A DNA stretch of 64,000 nt from Montifringilla adamsi (taxonomy: Eukaryota; Chordata; Aves; Passeriformes; Passeridae). Below the pieces are notes generated by a model that was not told the origin of the DNA, did no database searches, and saw only the letters and a list, made by a program, of their open reading frames with translations. This document shows positions 60,256-64,000 of the stretch, one piece after another. Position 1 is the stretch's first letter, and each line of letters starts with the position of its first letter. Where the stretch lies: contig JAGGNK010010225.1 of NCBI GenBank assembly GCA_017590115.1, forward strand, positions 2,356,001 to 2,420,000, in the 5' to 3' direction. Made by a program: the position numbers and the translations under genes.

Positions 60256-63200
60256 CCAGCAACTTTGTGCCCTAAGGGTTTACTTAAAGGTATGGGAACT
60301 CATTCACCTGTTCTTTTGGGTATTTGACTGCCTAAATGTTGCTCTGCAGTCATCAAATGGCTGGCAAACCCAGCTCTCAGAGGACTCAATGCATGTCACT
60401 GCCCAGTGCCACCACTTATCTCTTTTCCTGAAAGGTAGTAAGCATGAGCTATTTTGAAGACCAGTGGCACACCCACTGCTGTTCTCCCCTGCACATCTGC
60501 AGCCTTGGCCTTGGCACACAACTACCTAGGGGATCAGGACTCAAGACTTCTCTGTAACGCCCAGGGAAAATCCCCAGTTACATGTGTTACATGTTGGAAG
60601 AGTCATGCATATGCATCTGTCACCTGATGGGAATGGCTGCATCTTAGTCACAGGGGTGGGAGGCAGGCAACTTGATTGCCTCTGGGTGGCTTACTTCAGC
60701 AAACAGGCTGGGCAGCAATGACCTAATGGATATTTCATCTATTGTAAGCAGGATTTCATTTTTCAACTGATTGCCAAGTATGCTATTCAGCACCCAGGAG
60801 GGTCTATGAAACTCTTAAGCTCTAAGACAGAACAAATAGTTTGTTGCTGCTTTTATTCCCTCACTGCTGGGTAGAAAGTGTAATTCCTTGGTTTGCTGGC
60901 ACAGCACCCATTTGCTTAAAATCCTCCACCCCACTAATGCATTCCCTTCTTATCTCTCCCATTCTAATAGGTCCCTTCACTGTGTGTACATGGCATCTCT
61001 CACACACTTTGACTTTTTTAGCTGAGCTTTCCTACTCAGCAATATGAAAGCCAACATATTTTAACTTTACATGATGTGACTGTGTTTCTGTGGGCTTGGG
61101 TGTTTGCTGCTGTTTGCTGGTGGATTTCTGGAACAAATCAATCTCTCCAGTTTCAATATGTTTCAACAGATGCCACACATTAACCACTATTTTTATTCTC
61201 AGCCTGAGTTTCACCCCTCCAACCTTTCCCAAAATATTATGTTGCCAGTGTTGGTTACAGTTTGTTTCTGTCTGTAATTATTAAAGTCTCTTCCATGACA
61301 ACCTGATAAAAGGTTGGCTACATTCCCATACTTATTAAGCTCTCAAGTGATGCAAATTGTAACAAATATGCCAACCAGACTGGAACAGCACTGACTAGTT
61401 TGTTTTTACACAAATCTGTAACTGAGCGTGGTTATTTTCCTAAGAAGCAAACAATATAAATAATACAGAGCAAAACAAAATTTTGGCTCCTTTAGCCTCT
61501 TTTCATTCTATTTCCTTTCTATCCCATTAAGTGAATCAGATGTTCAGCATTACACAGCCTCTCCTTTGGTTACACACAGCTGCAGGCACTGGGTGGGACT
61601 CTAGTGCCTGCAAATACCTAAGAGGAAACAGAGAACAAAGCCAACATACAAGCAGTGAGAGGCTGTGTGCAGTGTTATGTAACGTTACTGACCTCTTTTA
61701 TGGGGCAGCTGGAAGACAGTTACCTTCTGAACATGTTAGTTGGATAACAGAAAGAGAGATTAATGAAAGTTTTTGTTAAAATTCACTTGGAAGGAGTCCA
61801 GCTGTAATCATCTCCCTTCTGATGTTCCTTGAGCACCGGACAACTCATCACACAAGTATTTATGGACTGGTGACTGTTTGCACACAGATCTTAAGTCTGA
61901 GATCCTTCTATGGAGTCAAGTAAAATCACTAACTTTGACTCTAGTAAGGAGAGGAAGAGGAGAGAAAGAAAGGAAAAGACGGGATCAACATGTTAGAGAC
62001 AAATGAGAGGCACAAAGTTAAGGACATTTTGAAACATTATCCATATTTCCTGCAGTCTGGGCACAGGACAAGGCATCACACAGGCATGCTTGTGGTGATT
62101 CAGGCAGCAGAGCAGCACCAGCTCTCCCAGGTAACAACTGTACACAGTGAGCAATCAGAGCACTTGGAGCACTGCAAATCCACAGGCTGTAATTTGTTCA
62201 GGCAAATGACTCAGCCACAATTGATTAATCAAATAGGCATGTCTCTTACACTCTCAATTAACCAACTCTGTAAAACCATGATCAATGCAAAGTTAAAAAG
62301 AAACTGCTAAAAAGCAGCACAACACCCTCCCTCCCTCGACACACTTCCCCAATTAGCTTCATTATTCTCATAAACTCTTGTTGACCTGTCAGTCTTCTCT
62401 ATCACTGAGGTTTTGGTATTTCAAGGCAACTGTCTGGATGGTTCAGAGCTGCTGCTTAAGGCTTCTCTCATATCTGGGTGTGGTGGGAATGCCCAAAATA
62501 ATGACTTCATCTTGCAGTAGGTGAGCACTAAACACAGTCTACCTAAACAATCCCACAGACACCTTGGTTGCAAGCTGCATGGAGACCTGCACAGCACTGC
62601 AAGAGACAGGTGAGGCTAAAAAATTACCACCATGTCAGTTATTAGAATGAAACAACTACAAACAGAACTGTGTTGAAATCCTGGTTCCAACTTTTCAGTT
62701 CTCTGCACCATTGCTTGGATTTGAATTTGATGCCCAAGATAATAACTGTGTATATATTGACAACAGCATTTAAAGGATTTGTTTTCTTGTTTGCAGTCTC
62801 CACTTCTGGTTTGCATATTGATAAATGACTGTGCCTAAATGAGCGGCACAAGAGGAAGGAGCTCCATGGCACACCAGGTAGGTAGGTCATGCACTAAGTA
62901 ACGTGCAGGAATCTCATCTCCTTGTCTACAATGTGTACCTTGTCATTTCTGTCCATGGAGAACAGGTCAGATGTGGGGCTGGAAAGGCAACAGTACTGCT
63001 TGGTCCCTTGGGGTAAACCAGGCTTAACTTCAGTCAAAGAACTTGAGATTGTTAATAAAGCCCAGCTTTGTTAGGCAGCTATTATGCTCACACTGGCTAA
63101 TGGCTGGGAGATGTGGTGAAGGGAAAGCTGAGGAGCAAAGCTGCCCAAGGATCACGGGAGGACTGGGACTATGCAAACAACTACAGACAGACCTGATTCA

Positions 63201-64000
63201 TCCCAGCAGATCAAAGTAGAAGAAGGTAAAGCAAGATTCAGAAGATTCGCCAGACACAACCAGACATCAGGGTGCAAAAAGCCCTCACAGTCTAGTCCTG
63301 CTCTCATTTTTTCCACAACAGAAGGACCAGGTCTCTGTCTGCCACCTAGCCAACCTCCAGCCACCCCAGGCCTTTTATCCCAATTCTGGCTAATCCTTTC
63401 CAGTGGTTTTGCTCCCTGGCTTTGCCTTCTGGTAACACTAACATTAGACTTTTGAATAAATAATAATTACAAAACACTGGCATTGAGATTTGCTGTGAGA
63501 AGCATTTTTCCATCACAGGGGTGTAAGCTGCTTGCCAGTCACCCACAAATTTGTTTGGCAAAAAAAGAGAGCGATTAAAAAATAAACACAGAGTAGTCAG
63601 ATTTACAATGGTTACCTGTCTCCTGCATGTTACTTCTCCAAAAACTACAGAACATTATTTGGAGTGATTTGCACTCAGTATTTTCCACCAGCTGCCTATG
63701 GCCTGAAATGCCAGGGATCTGAATCAGGGTCAGGCGCCTGACACAGCAGAACTGCAGGCATATTTAGGCACGTGTTTGACCGTGTCTTCATTACCTTGCA
63801 GATTGGCAATTTAAATGACAATCCATACAATAAATAGGCATTTGATTTTGATGTATCTACTTCAAACATTTCTAAAGTCACTCTTGAGTGAGACACAACA
63901 CCTCCAATACCCAAAACCTTTAGATGCTTGTGTCTAAAAATGGAGTCAGGAGGTTTGCCCTTCACAATCAAGACTCATGCAAGGCAATAGTGCTGTAAAC

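Larger units (their letters stand above)
53986..64000 (-). other. TGFBR2: TGFBR2 intron 3 (partial; 5' end outside window)
   Basis: Sequence upstream of exon 4 on the - strand. I looked for the cysteine-rich ectodomain exons (expected CKFCDV, CSITSICE or MCSC-type motifs) and found none, so exons 1-3 lie beyond 64000. Contents noted are a partial local duplication at 57053-57202 and a 745-base CR1 fragment at 59511-60255. The remaining sequence, 53986-57050, 57210-59510 and 60260-64000, shows nothing I can name. Confidence 0.85.

Overview
This is vertebrate nuclear DNA, AT-rich, with long introns, short exons and GT-AG splice sites. It is from a bird: CR1 LINE fragments with the bird-type 3' end (ending in repeats like ATTCTATGATTCT) occur on both strands. 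Two LTR remnants (about 988-1389 and 28498-28935) resemble LTR families I know as abundant in songbird genomes. A passerine is therefore the likeliest source, but that step is inference. No bacterial-type genes, operons or CRISPR arrays are present.

Two protein-coding genes can be supported, and they converge tail to tail. On the + strand, 1-19016 appears to be the last intron of GADL1 (acidic amino acid decarboxylase). It is followed by the terminal coding exon at 19017-19190 and a 3' UTR that may run to about 20.9 or 21.7 kb. On the - strand is the 3' two-thirds of TGFBR2 (TGF-beta receptor type 2). Its transmembrane/kinase exon is at 53186-53985, two further kinase exons are at 49978-50119 and 42117-42244, and the terminal exon is at 38459-38638. 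The 3' UTR extends toward about 36.3 kb. The exon lengths (800, 142, 128 and 180 coding bases) equal those I recall for the human gene, and all phases join. Exons 1-3 (signal peptide and ectodomain) are not found and should lie beyond 64000.

The two stop codons are about 19.3 kb apart. The GADL1/TGFBR2 neighbour pair is also known in mammals, so this is conserved synteny. Nothing suggests the two products act together: one makes beta-alanine/hypotaurine-type metabolites, the other is a membrane serine/threonine kinase.

The rest is intron and intergenic sequence with CR1 fragments, two LTR remnants, poly(A)/poly(T) tracts, an (AT)n array in the TGFBR2 3' UTR and a few small local duplications. 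The main oddities are two CpG-dense islands (one in the GADL1 intron, one covering the TGFBR2 terminal exon), a 30-T tract just before the GADL1 acceptor, and a poly(A) tract preceded by ATTAAA at 34.05 kb. I found no convincing new biological system.
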